64,000 nt of DNA from Dongia_B sp035539215 (GCA_035539215.1 DATLIX010000080.1:79377-143376), one strand, 5' to 3'; shown: positions 52,766 through 61,807, counted from the first letter of the stretch. The notes: generated from the sequence alone by a model not told the origin. A program made the numbers and translations.

Positions 52766-53677
52766 ATGGATCGGCTGGGGACAATGGAAGCCTTCGCGGC
52801 GGTGGTCGAAACGGGGTCCTTTTCCGCCGCGGCGCGGCGCCTGCGCAGTTCGAAATCCCTGGTCAGCCGCCAGGTTGCGGCGCTGGAGGCGGAACTCGGC
52901 GCCCGGCTGTTCCAACGCACCACCCGGTCGCTGACCCTGACCGAGGAGGGCCGGGGCTATCATGCCCAGGTGGTGCGGATCCTGGGTGACATTGCCGAGG
53001 CCAATGCCTCGGTCAGCAATCTCCAGGCGGCTCCCCGTGGCAAGCTGCGCATCAGTGCACCGATGAGTTTCGGCTATCTGCACCTCGCCCCGGCCGTGCC
53101 GGATTTCCTCGCCCGTTACCCGGAAGTCGAGATCGACCTCAGCATGAGCGATCGCTATGTCGATCTCATCGAGGAAGGTGTCGATCTCGCCTTACGGAGC
53201 GGCCGGCTTGGCGATTCCAGCCTGATCGCCCGCAAGCTGGCGCCGATCCGCCGCGTCGTCTGCGGCAGCCCCGATTACTTCAAGGCCCATGGCATGCCGC
53301 GGACACCGGAGGATTTGAAGCAGCATCGCTGCCTCTGTTACAGCAATCTCGCGGTCACCGATGAATGGCGTTTCATCCGCGCCGATGGCAGTCCCTGGCC
53401 GATCGAGGTCAGCGGCAGGTTGCGTGCCGATAACGGCGACGCCCTGCGCGAAGCGGCATTGAATGGGCTGGGCCTCGTTTACCTGCCGACCTTCATCACC
53501 GGTCGTGATTTGCAGGCCGCCACCATGGTGTCAGTTTTGACAGAATTCGTGCCGCAGGATGGCGGGCTCTATGCGGTCTATCCGCATGCCCGGCATCTCT
53601 CGCCGAAAGTGCGCGCCTTCATCGATTTTCTCGCCGAGCGTTTCGGCGGGCAACCTTACTGGGATCTGGTCGAATAG
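52766..53677 (+). CDS. LysR family transcriptional regulator of the doxX-pirin unit
   Basis: 303 residues. Helix-turn-helix MEAFAAVVETGSFSAAARRL with SKSLVSRQVAALEAELGARL; effector domain from about residue 90 (GKLRISAPMSFG, HLAPAVPDFLARYPEVEIDL). It belongs to the DsdC/AaeR-like group often found beside pirin and DoxX genes. ATG 52766 is chosen because the domain starts there and GGCGGA precedes it. Confidence 0.92.
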   Translation: MDRLGTMEAFAAVVETGSFSAAARRLRSSKSLVSRQVAALEAELGARLFQRTTRSLTLTEEGRGYHAQVVRILGDIAEANASVSNLQAAPRGKLRISAPMSFGYLHLAPAVPDFLARYPEVEIDLSMSDRYVDLIEEGVDLALRSGRLGDSSLIARKLAPIRRVVCGSPDYFKAHGMPRTPEDLKQHRCLCYSNLAVTDEWRFIRADGSPWPIEVSGRLRADNGDALREAALNGLGLVYLPTFITGRDLQAATMVSVLTEFVPQDGGLYAVYPHARHLSPKVRAFIDFLAERFGGQPYWDLVE

Positions 53678-54052
53678 CCGCGTCATCATCGATCGCGGAC
53701 CTGTTCCAATATTGCGAATACAGCACAAATACCGGCCAATTTGTCCCGGATTATTCCCGCCGCGACCTCGTTTTCGCACCGTCCGATCCTTTCGCGTCGC
53801 CGGTTGTCAAACGACGCTGGAACCACCGTCCTCCTCCTTTGTTATCGGCAGGCAAGCACCATGAAGCATTTGAAATATTTACCTTCGTGGATGTTTTGCG
53901 ACAGACAATCTCGAATCAGAGTACGATGTTCTTTCCTGCCGAAAATCACACACGTTATCGGGCTATTCGTAAGGGATCCGGCGACATGCTTGCCGATCCC
54001 GCGCCTTGGTCGTGGGTGAGACATGCGGCGGCGTCAAGCGAGGAGGCAACAG
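53678..54052. other. Intergenic region upstream of the GAF-GGDEF gene
   Basis: 375 bp, somewhat AT-richer than its surroundings (especially 53840-53960), with no supported gene. It should contain the promoter of the GGDEF gene. Short frames of 75-100 codons cross it but lack ribosome sites and recognisable sequence. Confidence 0.5.
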
Positions 54053-55213
54053 ATGACCTTGCTCTCTGACCGCAAGGATTTCGATATCGCCGATATAGTG
54101 CCATCGCCGTCATCCGCGCAGCGGACGGAGATGACCCATCGTCTCGCGCCGGAACTGCGCGCTACGGATGACCGCATGCGCCCGGCCAACGGAACGCTCA
54201 ATCACGTGGCGCATAATCGTGAAGCACATAATCGTGAAGCGCAGCGCCTCGCTGCGTTGCGCAGCTATGACATCGTCGACACGCCGGCGGAGCCGCGCTT
54301 CGATCGGATCGCCCGCATGGCGGCGCAGGTGCTGGAGACGCCGATCGCGCTCATCTCCTTCCTGGATGAAACGCGCCAATGGGTGAAAGCCTCCTACGGC
54401 CTCGCCATCACCGATGTGCCGCGGCAACTGACCTTCTGCCAGCACGCCGTCGAGAGCGGCCAGGTGACGGTGGTGGAGAACGCGTTGTGCGATCCGCGCT
54501 TCTTCGATAATCCCATGGTCTCCGGCGCACCCTATATCCGTTTCTATGCATCGGCACCGGTGCGCAATTTGCAGGGCCTCACCATCGGCACGCTGTGTGT
54601 GCTCGACCGGCAACCGCGCCGCATCGGCCCGGAACAGCAGCGTCTGCTGGAAGACTTGGCGGCCATGGTGATCGATGAGCTGGAAACCCGTCGCACCATG
54701 CTGGATCTGCGTCACCAGGCGATCACCGATCCGCTGACCGGCATCCATAACCGTCGCCAGTTCCTCAACCTGGCGGAGCGGGAAGTGGGCCGCGCCGCGC
54801 GCTATGACCAGCCGCTCTGCTTGCTGATGGCCGATATCGACCGCTTCAAGCGGATCAACGATACCTATGGGCACGAGACCGGCGACCGGGCGATCTGCGC
54901 CGTGGTCGAAGCGATCCAGCGCCTGCTGCGCCCGGAAGCGATCTTCGGTCGTTTCGGCGGCGAGGAATTTGCCGTTCTGCTGCCGCAGGCGGATCTGGCG
55001 GCGGCCCTGGTCGCGGCCGAACGCTTCCGCCATGCGGTGCGCCGGCAGCGCCTCGATACCGAGGAGGGGCCGATCGGCTTCACCGTCAGTATCGGCATCG
55101 CGCCGATCTCGCCCACTGTCAGCCTCGACCTCGCCTTGCAGCGCGCCGATCTCGCGCTCTATGACGCGAAGAATGCCGGCCGCAATCGCGTCCGGGTCTT
55201 CCAGGCCATGTAG
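54053..55213 (+). CDS. GAF-GGDEF diguanylate cyclase
   Basis: 386 residues. A variable N-terminus (with a small repeat, HNREAHNREA) leads to a GAF domain (about 70-210: LRSYDIVDTPAEPRFDRIAR, FYASAPVRNLQGLTIGTLC) of the type found with phytochrome-like sensors. A complete GGDEF domain follows: ITDPLTGIHNRRQF, LMADIDRFKRINDTYGHETG and the active-site GRFGGEEFAVLLP. The inhibitory RxxD site is not conserved (RPEA), so product feedback is probably absent. ATG 54053 has GAGGAGG upstream. Soluble; makes c-di-GMP. Confidence 0.93.
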   Translation: MTLLSDRKDFDIADIVPSPSSAQRTEMTHRLAPELRATDDRMRPANGTLNHVAHNREAHNREAQRLAALRSYDIVDTPAEPRFDRIARMAAQVLETPIALISFLDETRQWVKASYGLAITDVPRQLTFCQHAVESGQVTVVENALCDPRFFDNPMVSGAPYIRFYASAPVRNLQGLTIGTLCVLDRQPRRIGPEQQRLLEDLAAMVIDELETRRTMLDLRHQAITDPLTGIHNRRQFLNLAEREVGRAARYDQPLCLLMADIDRFKRINDTYGHETGDRAICAVVEAIQRLLRPEAIFGRFGGEEFAVLLPQADLAAALVAAERFRHAVRRQRLDTEEGPIGFTVSIGIAPISPTVSLDLALQRADLALYDAKNAGRNRVRVFQAM

Positions 55214-55573
55214 GCCTTCCCCGGCTCCTGTCTCAGGTTCCTGCATAATCTCGTAACCACGACATCCTGCGGTAGCATCTTCAGGTATTTGTCTGCGGAT
55301 GCTGCCGGCGAGATGTTGCTGCCGAACCGGCCGTTCCGCCGGCCGTCCCCCCTACGAAAATCGGTCCCATGCGAATTGTGGTACCGCTATCATCTCGATG
55401 ACAGCCGCAGTAAGTATCTGTTAAGATTTACTGCCTAGGCTTGTATTAACCATGCACGGGGGCGGGTGCGCACGGCTGAGTGCCGTCGCGATCAGTGCTG
55501 GTTGCCCATTGGGACGGCGTATCCGAATTTAAGGACGCGAGCAAGAACTGCCAAGCGGAAGGCTGCAGGCGCG
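55214..55573. promoter_or_regulatory. Intergenic region with an inverted repeat upstream of the EAL gene
   Basis: GCAGTAA (55407-55413) and TTACTGC (55428-55434) are a perfect inverted repeat with a 14-bp spacer, inside an AT-rich island followed by CTTGTATTAACC. It could be an operator or part of the promoter of the gene at 55574. No gene is seen in the 360 bp. Confidence 0.35.
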
Positions 55574-57640
55574 ATGGCGCGAGACCGGATATTGATTGTT
55601 GATGATACCGGTGCCCTCGCCGAGCTGGTTGCTGCGTTGCGACAGAGCGGCGATGAAGTCGCGCTGTTTGAATCCGCCGACCAGCTGATTGCCGATCTCG
55701 AACAGGCGGGATTCGATCCGACGCTGGTGGTGATCAACGCCACCGGTGACGTTGCCGCCGACAACCTCCTGGTGCGACTGCGGGGCGACGAGCATGCCGC
55801 CGGCCTGTCGATTATGGTGGCGCTGGCAACAGATGCCGAAGAGGCGATGGTCGCGGCACTGGGACGCGGCGCCAATGACTGCCTGACGGTGCCGCTCAAT
55901 ATCAGGCTGGCCTTGGCGCGGCTGCGCCAGCAGATCCGTCTGCATCACAGCGGCCAGGAAGCGCGCCAACAGCGCGAGCGTTTCGATCTCGTCGTCGTCG
56001 GTGCTGGCGACGGCATCTGGGATTGGCAGATCGACAATGACAGCCTCTATTTCTCGCCGCGCCTGCTGGAAATGCTGGGCTGCAGCCACGACGACCGCCC
56101 TTCCAGCGTCGATGAATGGATCGATCTCGTTCATGCCGACGATATCAGCGCCGTGCGGCGCGAATTGCGCAATCACCTGGAAGGCATTTCGCTGCAGTTC
56201 CGGGTCGAGTGCCGCATGCAGCATCGGCGCAACCATGCCTATCGCTGGTTTCTCATCCGCGGCGCCTCGCTGCACGACCAATACGGCAAGGTGACGCGCG
56301 TTGCCGGTTCGCTGATCGATATCAGCGAGCGCAAGATGACCGATCCAATGACTGGCCTGCCGAACCGGCTGGTGCTCTATGACCGCGTCAATCAGGCAAT
56401 CCAGCGCTGCCGCCGTCGCCGGGCCGAAAGCTTCGGCATCATCCTGCTGCAAAGCGATCGTTATGAAGCGATGCGCGCCGCTTACGGCCAGGCCTTCTGC
56501 GATCAGTCGCAGCGCCTGATGGCGGACCGCATCGCCAAGTCGCTGCGGGCGACCGACACGCTCACCGTCATCAACGAGAACACGCTCTGCGTCATGGTCG
56601 ATGTGATGCGCGACGATGTCGATCTCCTGCGTGTTGCCCGGCGCCTGCGCAGTGCGGCAGAGGAACCGATGCTGGTCGGCGAGGAGAATGTCGTCGCCAC
56701 CTTGTCGGTCGGTATGGCGGAAGGGACGCCGGATCACCAGGATGCCGAGGAGCTGCTGAAGCACGCCACCGCCGCGCTCAACAAGGCGCGTCTGCAGGGC
56801 AGCGGCCAGGAAGCGGTGTTCGATCCGGATTCCCAGGATCGTTCCCGGGAAAGGCTGCGGCTGGAGGCCGATCTCCATCTCGCCTTGCGGCGCAACGAGC
56901 TCTATCTCCATTACCAGCCGATCGTCGATCTTGCCCATAACCGGGTTGCCGGCTTCGAGGCCTTGCTACGCTGGGAGCATCCGACCCGCGGCCGCGTGCC
57001 GCCCAACGAATTCATCCCCATCGCCGAGCAGACCGGCCTCATCGTCGCCATCGGCTCCTGGGTGCTGCACGAAGCAACCCAGCAGATGCGGCGCTGGATC
57101 GATGACGGCGTTTCGCCGGATATCTTCGTCAGCGTCAATGTCTCCAGCCGGCAATTGGACGATCCCGATCTGCTGCCGGTCACCGTGCAGCAACTGGTGC
57201 TGGAACAGAAGCTCCAGCCCGGCAATCTGCGCCTGGAGCTGACGGAAAGCGCCATCATGCAGGACATCGCCGCCAGCCGCGAAATGCTGCGACGGCTGCG
57301 CGAGATCGGCTGCTGCGTGCTGCTCGACGATTTCGGCACCGGCTATTCCTCGCTCAGCCTGCTCCAGGGCCTGCCGATCGATGTCCTGAAGATCGACCAG
57401 GCCTTCATCAAGTCGATGCGTAGCGACCGCTCCGGTGTCCGCATGGTCGAGGCGATCGTGCAATTGGCGCGGCTGTTCGACCTCAAGGTGGTGGCCGAGG
57501 GGATCGAGGACGAGAACGACGATCAGCTCTGCCGCGCCTGCGGCTGCGACTACGGCCAGGGCTGGCATTTCGGCCGGCCGAAACTGGCCGCCGATTGCGC
57601 CCCGCTGCTGCCGCGTCCGGCTGCCGTTCTTTCCAACTGA
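55574..57640 (+). CDS. Pseudo-receiver/PAS/degenerate GGDEF/EAL c-di-GMP phosphodiesterase
   Basis: 688 residues. A receiver-like domain (1-120: RILIVDDTG) lacks the phosphoacceptor: LVVINATG has Asn where Asp is expected, and the conserved Lys is missing (LTVPLN). PAS follows (about 140-255, GDGIWDWQIDNDSLYFSP), then a GGDEF relic whose active loop reads INENTLCV. The EAL domain is intact: FEALLRWEHP, NVSSRQLD, ELTESAIMQ, LLDDFGTGYSSL, VLKIDQAF, VVAEGIED. It should hydrolyse c-di-GMP, with the GGDEF relic perhaps sensing GTP. The start at ATG 55574 has GGAAGG about 11 nt upstream. Confidence 0.92.
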   Translation: MARDRILIVDDTGALAELVAALRQSGDEVALFESADQLIADLEQAGFDPTLVVINATGDVAADNLLVRLRGDEHAAGLSIMVALATDAEEAMVAALGRGANDCLTVPLNIRLALARLRQQIRLHHSGQEARQQRERFDLVVVGAGDGIWDWQIDNDSLYFSPRLLEMLGCSHDDRPSSVDEWIDLVHADDISAVRRELRNHLEGISLQFRVECRMQHRRNHAYRWFLIRGASLHDQYGKVTRVAGSLIDISERKMTDPMTGLPNRLVLYDRVNQAIQRCRRRRAESFGIILLQSDRYEAMRAAYGQAFCDQSQRLMADRIAKSLRATDTLTVINENTLCVMVDVMRDDVDLLRVARRLRSAAEEPMLVGEENVVATLSVGMAEGTPDHQDAEELLKHATAALNKARLQGSGQEAVFDPDSQDRSRERLRLEADLHLALRRNELYLHYQPIVDLAHNRVAGFEALLRWEHPTRGRVPPNEFIPIAEQTGLIVAIGSWVLHEATQQMRRWIDDGVSPDIFVSVNVSSRQLDDPDLLPVTVQQLVLEQKLQPGNLRLELTESAIMQDIAASREMLRRLREIGCCVLLDDFGTGYSSLSLLQGLPIDVLKIDQAFIKSMRSDRSGVRMVEAIVQLARLFDLKVVAEGIEDENDDQLCRACGCDYGQGWHFGRPKLAADCAPLLPRPAAVLSN

Positions 57641-57892
57641 GGCCCCCTCCGGCTGAAATCCTATCCGGTTGACCGGCAGGCGCGTGGCCGGCGCACCGTC
57701 AGGCCGCGCCGTCATTGAACGGTTACACGCGATCCGGGCCTGGAGAGGCCGGGATCGGCAGGGGTGACGCCAAAACCTCTCCGCCGGGGCGCTTGATTGA
57801 CAGTCCGCCGGGGCAGGCGTAGGAACCTGACCATCGGAACACCAACAAACAGATCCGGGGCGGCTTGCGCCCCGCCGGCAGGGAGAGAGCGG

Positions 57893-57970
57893 ATGACCAG
57901 CGAGCCTCCGGGTCGATTGCGGCCGATCCTGTCCATCCTGCGGATGGTGACGATCGCACCGCGCGGCTGA
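57893..57970 (+). CDS. Putative 25-residue leader peptide of corA
   Basis: ATG 57893 has a strong ribosome site (GGGAG, 7 nt upstream), directly after a GGGGCG-GCTTG-CGCCCC hairpin. The peptide starts MTSEPPGRLRP, with consecutive prolines and several arginines, and ends APRG. Its TGA (57968-57970) overlaps the first stem of the following hairpin set. Short, proline-containing ORFs precede magnesium transporter genes in enterobacteria (mgtL, corL), which this resembles in position. Confidence 0.45.
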   Translation: MTSEPPGRLRPILSILRMVTIAPRG

Positions 57971-58056
57971 GCGCCCCGACCGGCGCTCCCCTGACGCTCC
58001 AGCGCCGGCACCCTCCGACTGATGCTTTACCGACGTTCCCCGACGTCTCGCTTTTT
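57969..58056 (+). promoter_or_regulatory. Putative attenuator of corA: two exclusive hairpins and a terminator-like hairpin
   Basis: Hairpin A pairs GAGCGCC (57969-57975) with GGCGCTC (57982-57988). Hairpin B pairs CCGGCGCT (57980-57987) with AGCGCCGG (58001-58008). They share bases 57982-57987, so only one can form. Then GACGT-TCCCCG-ACGTC (58032-58047) is followed by TCGCTTTTTC, a short intrinsic-terminator shape that ends 14 bp before corA. Hairpin A begins inside the leader stop codon, so ribosome position could choose between A and B. All pairings are exact; the regulation is inference. Confidence 0.45.
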
Positions 58057-58070
58057 CATCGGTGGGTTAC

Positions 58071-59138
58071 ATGGTGCTCAGCAAGTTTCGTCCCCAGCCA
58101 GTCAAACAGGAGCCGACCAGGCAGGAAGCGGCCGATCCGTCACGGCGTGACGACGGGGCCGGAACGCTGGTCAGGTCCGGCATGGTCAAGTCCGGGGAGA
58201 CGATGCGGGACGAGCTCCAACAGGCAGAGCCTCGCGACCAGCAGGCGCAACCGGTCTGGATCGATCTCGTCAGCCCGACGCCGGAGGAAATCACCAGCGT
58301 CGAACAAAGCCTGTCGCTGGAAATCCCGACCCGCGCCGAGATGGAAGAGATCGAGCTGTCCAGCCGCCTCTATGAGGAGAACGGCGTGCTCTTCATGACC
58401 GCGCCGGTCCTGTATGGTGCCGCCACCGACACACCGGCCACCACCGCCATCACGTTCATCCTGACCCGTGCGGCGCTGGTCACCCTGCGTTACGCCGATC
58501 CCTTGCCGATCCAGGCCTTCGCCCGCCGCGCCGAGCGCGTGCCGCACCTGGTCAGCACGCCGGAAATCGTGCTGCTCGGCCTCCTGGAACAGATCGTCGA
58601 TCGCCTCGCCGATATCATGGAAGCGACCACGCTCAATCTGGAATCGATCTCGCGCAGCATCTTCCACAAGGGTCGGCGCAAGGGGGCGAGCGACGATTTC
58701 GAGGCCCTGCTGCGCCAGCTCGGCCATGCCGGCGATCTCTCTACCAAAGCCAAGGAAAGCTTGCTTGGCCTCAACCGCCTGGCGCTGTTCCTCTCGACCC
58801 AGTCGCGGCTCAAGAAAGACGGGAAGACAAGGTTGAAATCGCTGGTGCGCGATATCGCCTCGATCACCGAGCACAGCAACTTCATCGCCAACAAGGTGAC
58901 CTTCCTGCTCGATGCGACCTTGGGCCTGATCAATATCGAGCAGAACAATATCGTGAAGATTTTCACGGTGGCCTCGGTGGCCTTCCTGCCGCCGACATTG
59001 ATCGCCAGCATCTATGGCATGAACTTCCATGTCCTGCCGGAGCTGGACTGGGAATTCGGCTATCCCTTCGCCATCCTCTTGATGATCCTCTCGGCCGTGC
59101 TGCCGTTCTGGTATTTCCGCCGCCGCGGCTGGCTGTAA
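58071..59138 (+). CDS. corA: CorA family Mg2+/Co2+ transporter
   Basis: 355 residues. A long cytoplasmic N-terminal domain (IDLVSPTPEEITSVEQSLSL, FLSTQSRLKKD coiled helix) ends in two membrane helices with the diagnostic GMN motif: ASIYGMNFHVLPELDWEFGY, then FAILLMILSAVLPFWYF and a basic tail. The first 55 residues are charged and variable. ATG 58071 is used; GTG 58062 is possible. It is expected as a homopentamer passing Mg2+ inward. The 430 bp before it hold a candidate leader and attenuator. Confidence 0.93.
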   Translation: MVLSKFRPQPVKQEPTRQEAADPSRRDDGAGTLVRSGMVKSGETMRDELQQAEPRDQQAQPVWIDLVSPTPEEITSVEQSLSLEIPTRAEMEEIELSSRLYEENGVLFMTAPVLYGAATDTPATTAITFILTRAALVTLRYADPLPIQAFARRAERVPHLVSTPEIVLLGLLEQIVDRLADIMEATTLNLESISRSIFHKGRRKGASDDFEALLRQLGHAGDLSTKAKESLLGLNRLALFLSTQSRLKKDGKTRLKSLVRDIASITEHSNFIANKVTFLLDATLGLINIEQNNIVKIFTVASVAFLPPTLIASIYGMNFHVLPELDWEFGYPFAILLMILSAVLPFWYFRRRGWL

Positions 59139-59328
59139 CGCACATCGCCAGTATCGGGTGCCTCGCTGCCGTTCTGCGGCAGATGCGGCATTTCCTGCCA
59201 TCGGCGTGATGAAGAAAGCCGAAGCCCGATTATTTCAGCCGTAACCCGTTTCCCCGACATGGAGACCAATTTGTAACGCGGCCTCGCGACGCTGCACGGA
59301 TAGCAGCTTACTGGAGAGGCCAAAGGCA

Positions 59329-60264
59329 ATGTCCCCGCCCTTAATTCAGGCGCCAACGCGTATCGTGCAATCCGGCTTCGTCGACAGCACGCGGTGGGAG
59401 AGGTATCGGCCGCGGGATGACGACATCATCATTGGCACCTATCCGAAATGCGGTACGACCTGGGTGCAGCATATTGTCGGAATGCTCGTTTTCAAAACGA
59501 CGACACCACGCGACATCACGCAAGTCTCGCCCTGGCTTGATATGAAGCGATTTGGTGACCAGCCGCTGGCGGCCATTGAAGCGCAAACGCACCGGCGATT
59601 TCTGAAGACGCATCTGCCGCTGGATGCTGTGCCGGTCTATCAGGGCGTCAAATTCATTCACGTGGCACGCGACGGCCGGGACGCGGCGATGTCGTTGCAC
59701 AACCACGTGTTCCATTACAGCCCGGCCTTCCGCGCGCAGCTCGATAATCCGGCGAGCCAAAGTGACACCCGTTCCGGCAGCAGCAATGGATCCATCAAGG
59801 GGCCTGTCCCCGGAGATCCGGCGGCGTTCTTCGCCGATTGGGTTGCATCGGGCGGCTCGCGGGGCAATCCGGACGAATCGTTCTTCCGTGTCGCGAACAG
59901 CTACTGGGCTGCGCGCGACAAATCCGACATGCTTCTCGTCCATTTCAATGATCTGCAGGCCGATCTTGGGGGAGAGATGCGCCGCATCGCCGCCTATCTC
60001 GGGATCGTCATTTCCGAAGCTTTATGGCCGGAGCTGATCGCGGCAGCCGGATTTGCGGCCATGAAGGCCCAGGGCGATCTGCTGCTGCCGATCGCGCAGC
60101 AGGTCTGGGATCGCGGGGCGTCGCGGTTCTTCAACAGCGGCACAAACGGCCGCTGGCGGGAGGTTTGTGCGCCTGGCGATCTTGCCCGTTACGACCAGCT
60201 GGTCGCGCAGCATTTCACGCCGGATCAGGCGCGTTGGACCACACATGGCCGTCTTGCGGGGTGA
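59329..60264 (+). CDS. Sulfotransferase domain protein
   Basis: 311 residues, similar in length to cytosolic sulfotransferases. The 5'-phosphosulfate loop reads IIIGTYPKCGTTWVQHIVGM, the probable catalytic base is in RRFLKTHLPLDAVP (His), and the 3'-phosphate site is VKFIHVARDGRDAAMSLHNH. Near the end FFNSGTNGRWREV takes the place of the RKGxxGDWK motif, so PAPS binding there is altered. It should transfer sulfate from PAPS to an unknown alcohol or amine. GAGAGG precedes ATG 59329. It has no related neighbours. Confidence 0.9.
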   Translation: MSPPLIQAPTRIVQSGFVDSTRWERYRPRDDDIIIGTYPKCGTTWVQHIVGMLVFKTTTPRDITQVSPWLDMKRFGDQPLAAIEAQTHRRFLKTHLPLDAVPVYQGVKFIHVARDGRDAAMSLHNHVFHYSPAFRAQLDNPASQSDTRSGSSNGSIKGPVPGDPAAFFADWVASGGSRGNPDESFFRVANSYWAARDKSDMLLVHFNDLQADLGGEMRRIAAYLGIVISEALWPELIAAAGFAAMKAQGDLLLPIAQQVWDRGASRFFNSGTNGRWREVCAPGDLARYDQLVAQHFTPDQARWTTHGRLAG

Positions 60265-60310
60265 TCACCTGGCATTAGGCCATCCTCCTGCCGCATCTGC
60301 CATGCCCGGC

Positions 60311-60637
60311 TCAAAACGACGCGAGCATCTCGCCAATGAGTTCCAGCAAGGCCAATGGATCATAGTAGCCCATGGCCGAAAGGCCGGTCGCCGGAATCCA
60401 GCCGATCGCGAATCCCGGCCATCGCATGCTGAAGACATAAAGAACTGCCGCATAAACGCCACAGAATACCAGGACAGCGAAGCATGACCGCCACCACCGC
60501 TTGGCGGGCGACCAGTCTGCGGGGATCAGAAATTCATAGCTGGTGGGCTCAGCCGCATTTTCCGGCTGACCTTTGCCGCTTGTTCCGGAGGTCTTCACCT
60601 GTCGTTTTCGGCCACCGATCTGGGCGACCGCTCCCAT
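60311..60637 (-). CDS. Hypothetical protein with one or two membrane helices
   Basis: About 108 residues. A basic, Gly/Ser-rich N-terminus is followed by YEFLIPADWSPAKRWWRSC and a membrane helix FAVLVFCGVYAAVLYVFSM, then a Gly/Pro-rich loop and the closing DPLALLELIGEMLASF. No family recognised. The start is uncertain (ATG 60637 or GTG 60667). The codon pattern looks like a gene, but expression is unproved. Confidence 0.5.
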   Translation of the reverse strand: MGAVAQIGGRKRQVKTSGTSGKGQPENAAEPTSYEFLIPADWSPAKRWWRSCFAVLVFCGVYAAVLYVFSMRWPGFAIGWIPATGLSAMGYYDPLALLELIGEMLASF

Positions 60638-60902
60638 GCGACTTGATCCGGTACCGATCTTCGGCACTTAAACCGGCAACAGATGGTCACCTGGTGGCCG
60701 TGATCGACGTTCAATCGGACATGGGCGATGACCGTTTCGCTTGCAAGCCTTGCGCCCAGGTTTCTTTTCCGTGAAACTTTCCGGGAATTAAGATCGGGTC
60801 GTTGCGGTCAATCACGGTGGTAACTTTGCGGGGTGACCTGTCCGTGCCGATTGCCTCGGCGGGTGTCGTGCGCCGCTTAACGGGATCATGAAGGAGAATC
60901 CG

Positions 60903-61319
60903 ATGAAAGCAGGTCATTTGGCTCTTGCCGCAAGCCTGGCAGCGGTAACCTTGCTTGCGGCTTGTGCCGGTATGGGCGGCTCGCAGGCGATGATGGGGGA
61001 GCCGGCGCCCACTAAGAGCGTGAAGTCGGCGGCCGGCGCCATCCTCACCGACCAGAACGGCATGACCCTCTATACCTATGACGAGGACGTGGGTGGCTCA
61101 TCCTCCTGCACCGGGCTTTGCGCGGCTGCCTGGCCGCCGGTCATGGCGCAGGACGGTGCCCAGCCCACCGGGCATCTGACGGTGATCGCCCGGCCCGATG
61201 GCAGCAAGCAATGGGCCAAGGACGGCATGCCGCTCTATACATATGATCAGGATAAGAAGGCCGGCGACATCAAGGGCGATGGCCTCGAGGGCAGCTGGCA
61301 TATCGTCCGGCCGGATTGA
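60903..61319 (+). CDS. COG4315-type secreted repeat lipoprotein
   Basis: 138 residues. Lipoprotein signal: basic start, AASLAAVTLLAACAGMGG with the lipobox Cys at about residue 21. The mature part has two copies of the LYTYDxD repeat: MTLYTYDEDVGGSSSCTGLC and MPLYTYDQDKKAGDIKGDG, the pattern of the 'secreted repeat of unknown function' family (COG4315). The Cys pair in SSSCTGLCAAAWPP is conserved in that family. AGGAG precedes ATG 60903. Envelope-located; function unknown. Confidence 0.88.
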   Translation: MKAGHLALAASLAAVTLLAACAGMGGSQAMMGEPAPTKSVKSAAGAILTDQNGMTLYTYDEDVGGSSSCTGLCAAAWPPVMAQDGAQPTGHLTVIARPDGSKQWAKDGMPLYTYDQDKKAGDIKGDGLEGSWHIVRPD

Positions 61320-61357
61320 CGGCTTGCCGGAAACGGTGGATTGAATGCGAAGCCCGC

Positions 61358-61807
61358 TCACCACAGAACGGGCTTCGCCACCATCAGGTAGAAAATCGCG
61401 AGGACGGCACTGAAGCCCGGGCAACCGAGAAAGAGCCAGTGCCGGAAGGCGCGGCGATCATCCGCGCCGATCGCCGCCGGTCCGCGCGCCAGCCGGATCT
61501 GGATCGCCGCCACCGGCAGCCAACAGGCGAGCGCCAGCATGAAGAGACCATAGGTAGCGACCAGCCAGGGCGACCAGGGATCGATCCCCGCCAGCACGAT
61601 CAGCGCGATGCCGGTCAGCGGCTGCAGCACGCCGGGTATGGCCGTGAACATCCAGTCCGCCAGCACGGTGCCTCTGGCGGCGCGGCGGATGATGTTGGCC
61701 TCGCCGGAGCGCCAGGCCCAGAGCATATGGAACGCTGTCGAGCACCCCGCGCCGAACAGCCAGGTCGCGGTGAGGATGTGCAGCGTCTTGACGAGGTCGT
61801 AGAGCAT
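61358..61807 (-). CDS. DUF2269 family integral membrane protein
   Basis: 149 residues with four helices: LYDLVKTLHILTATWLFGAG; AIPGVLQPLTGIALIVLAGI; WLVATYGLFMLALACWLPVA; WLFLGCPGFSAVLAIFYLMV. The KTLHILTATWLFG opening and the R..AR..V..DW segment are typical of DUF2269, a family of unknown role related to CopD-like membrane proteins. ATG 61807 fits the first helix; the frame stays open to 62083 without a ribosome site. The 289 bp to the next gene contain nothing clear. Confidence 0.85.
   Translation of the reverse strand: MLYDLVKTLHILTATWLFGAGCSTAFHMLWAWRSGEANIIRRAARGTVLADWMFTAIPGVLQPLTGIALIVLAGIDPWSPWLVATYGLFMLALACWLPVAAIQIRLARGPAAIGADDRRAFRHWLFLGCPGFSAVLAIFYLMVAKPVLW

Noticed and set aside
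53839..54069. A 76-codon + strand frame before the GAF-GGDEF gene.
   Set aside because: No ribosome site, overlaps the well-supported GGDEF start, and composition unlike neighbouring genes.
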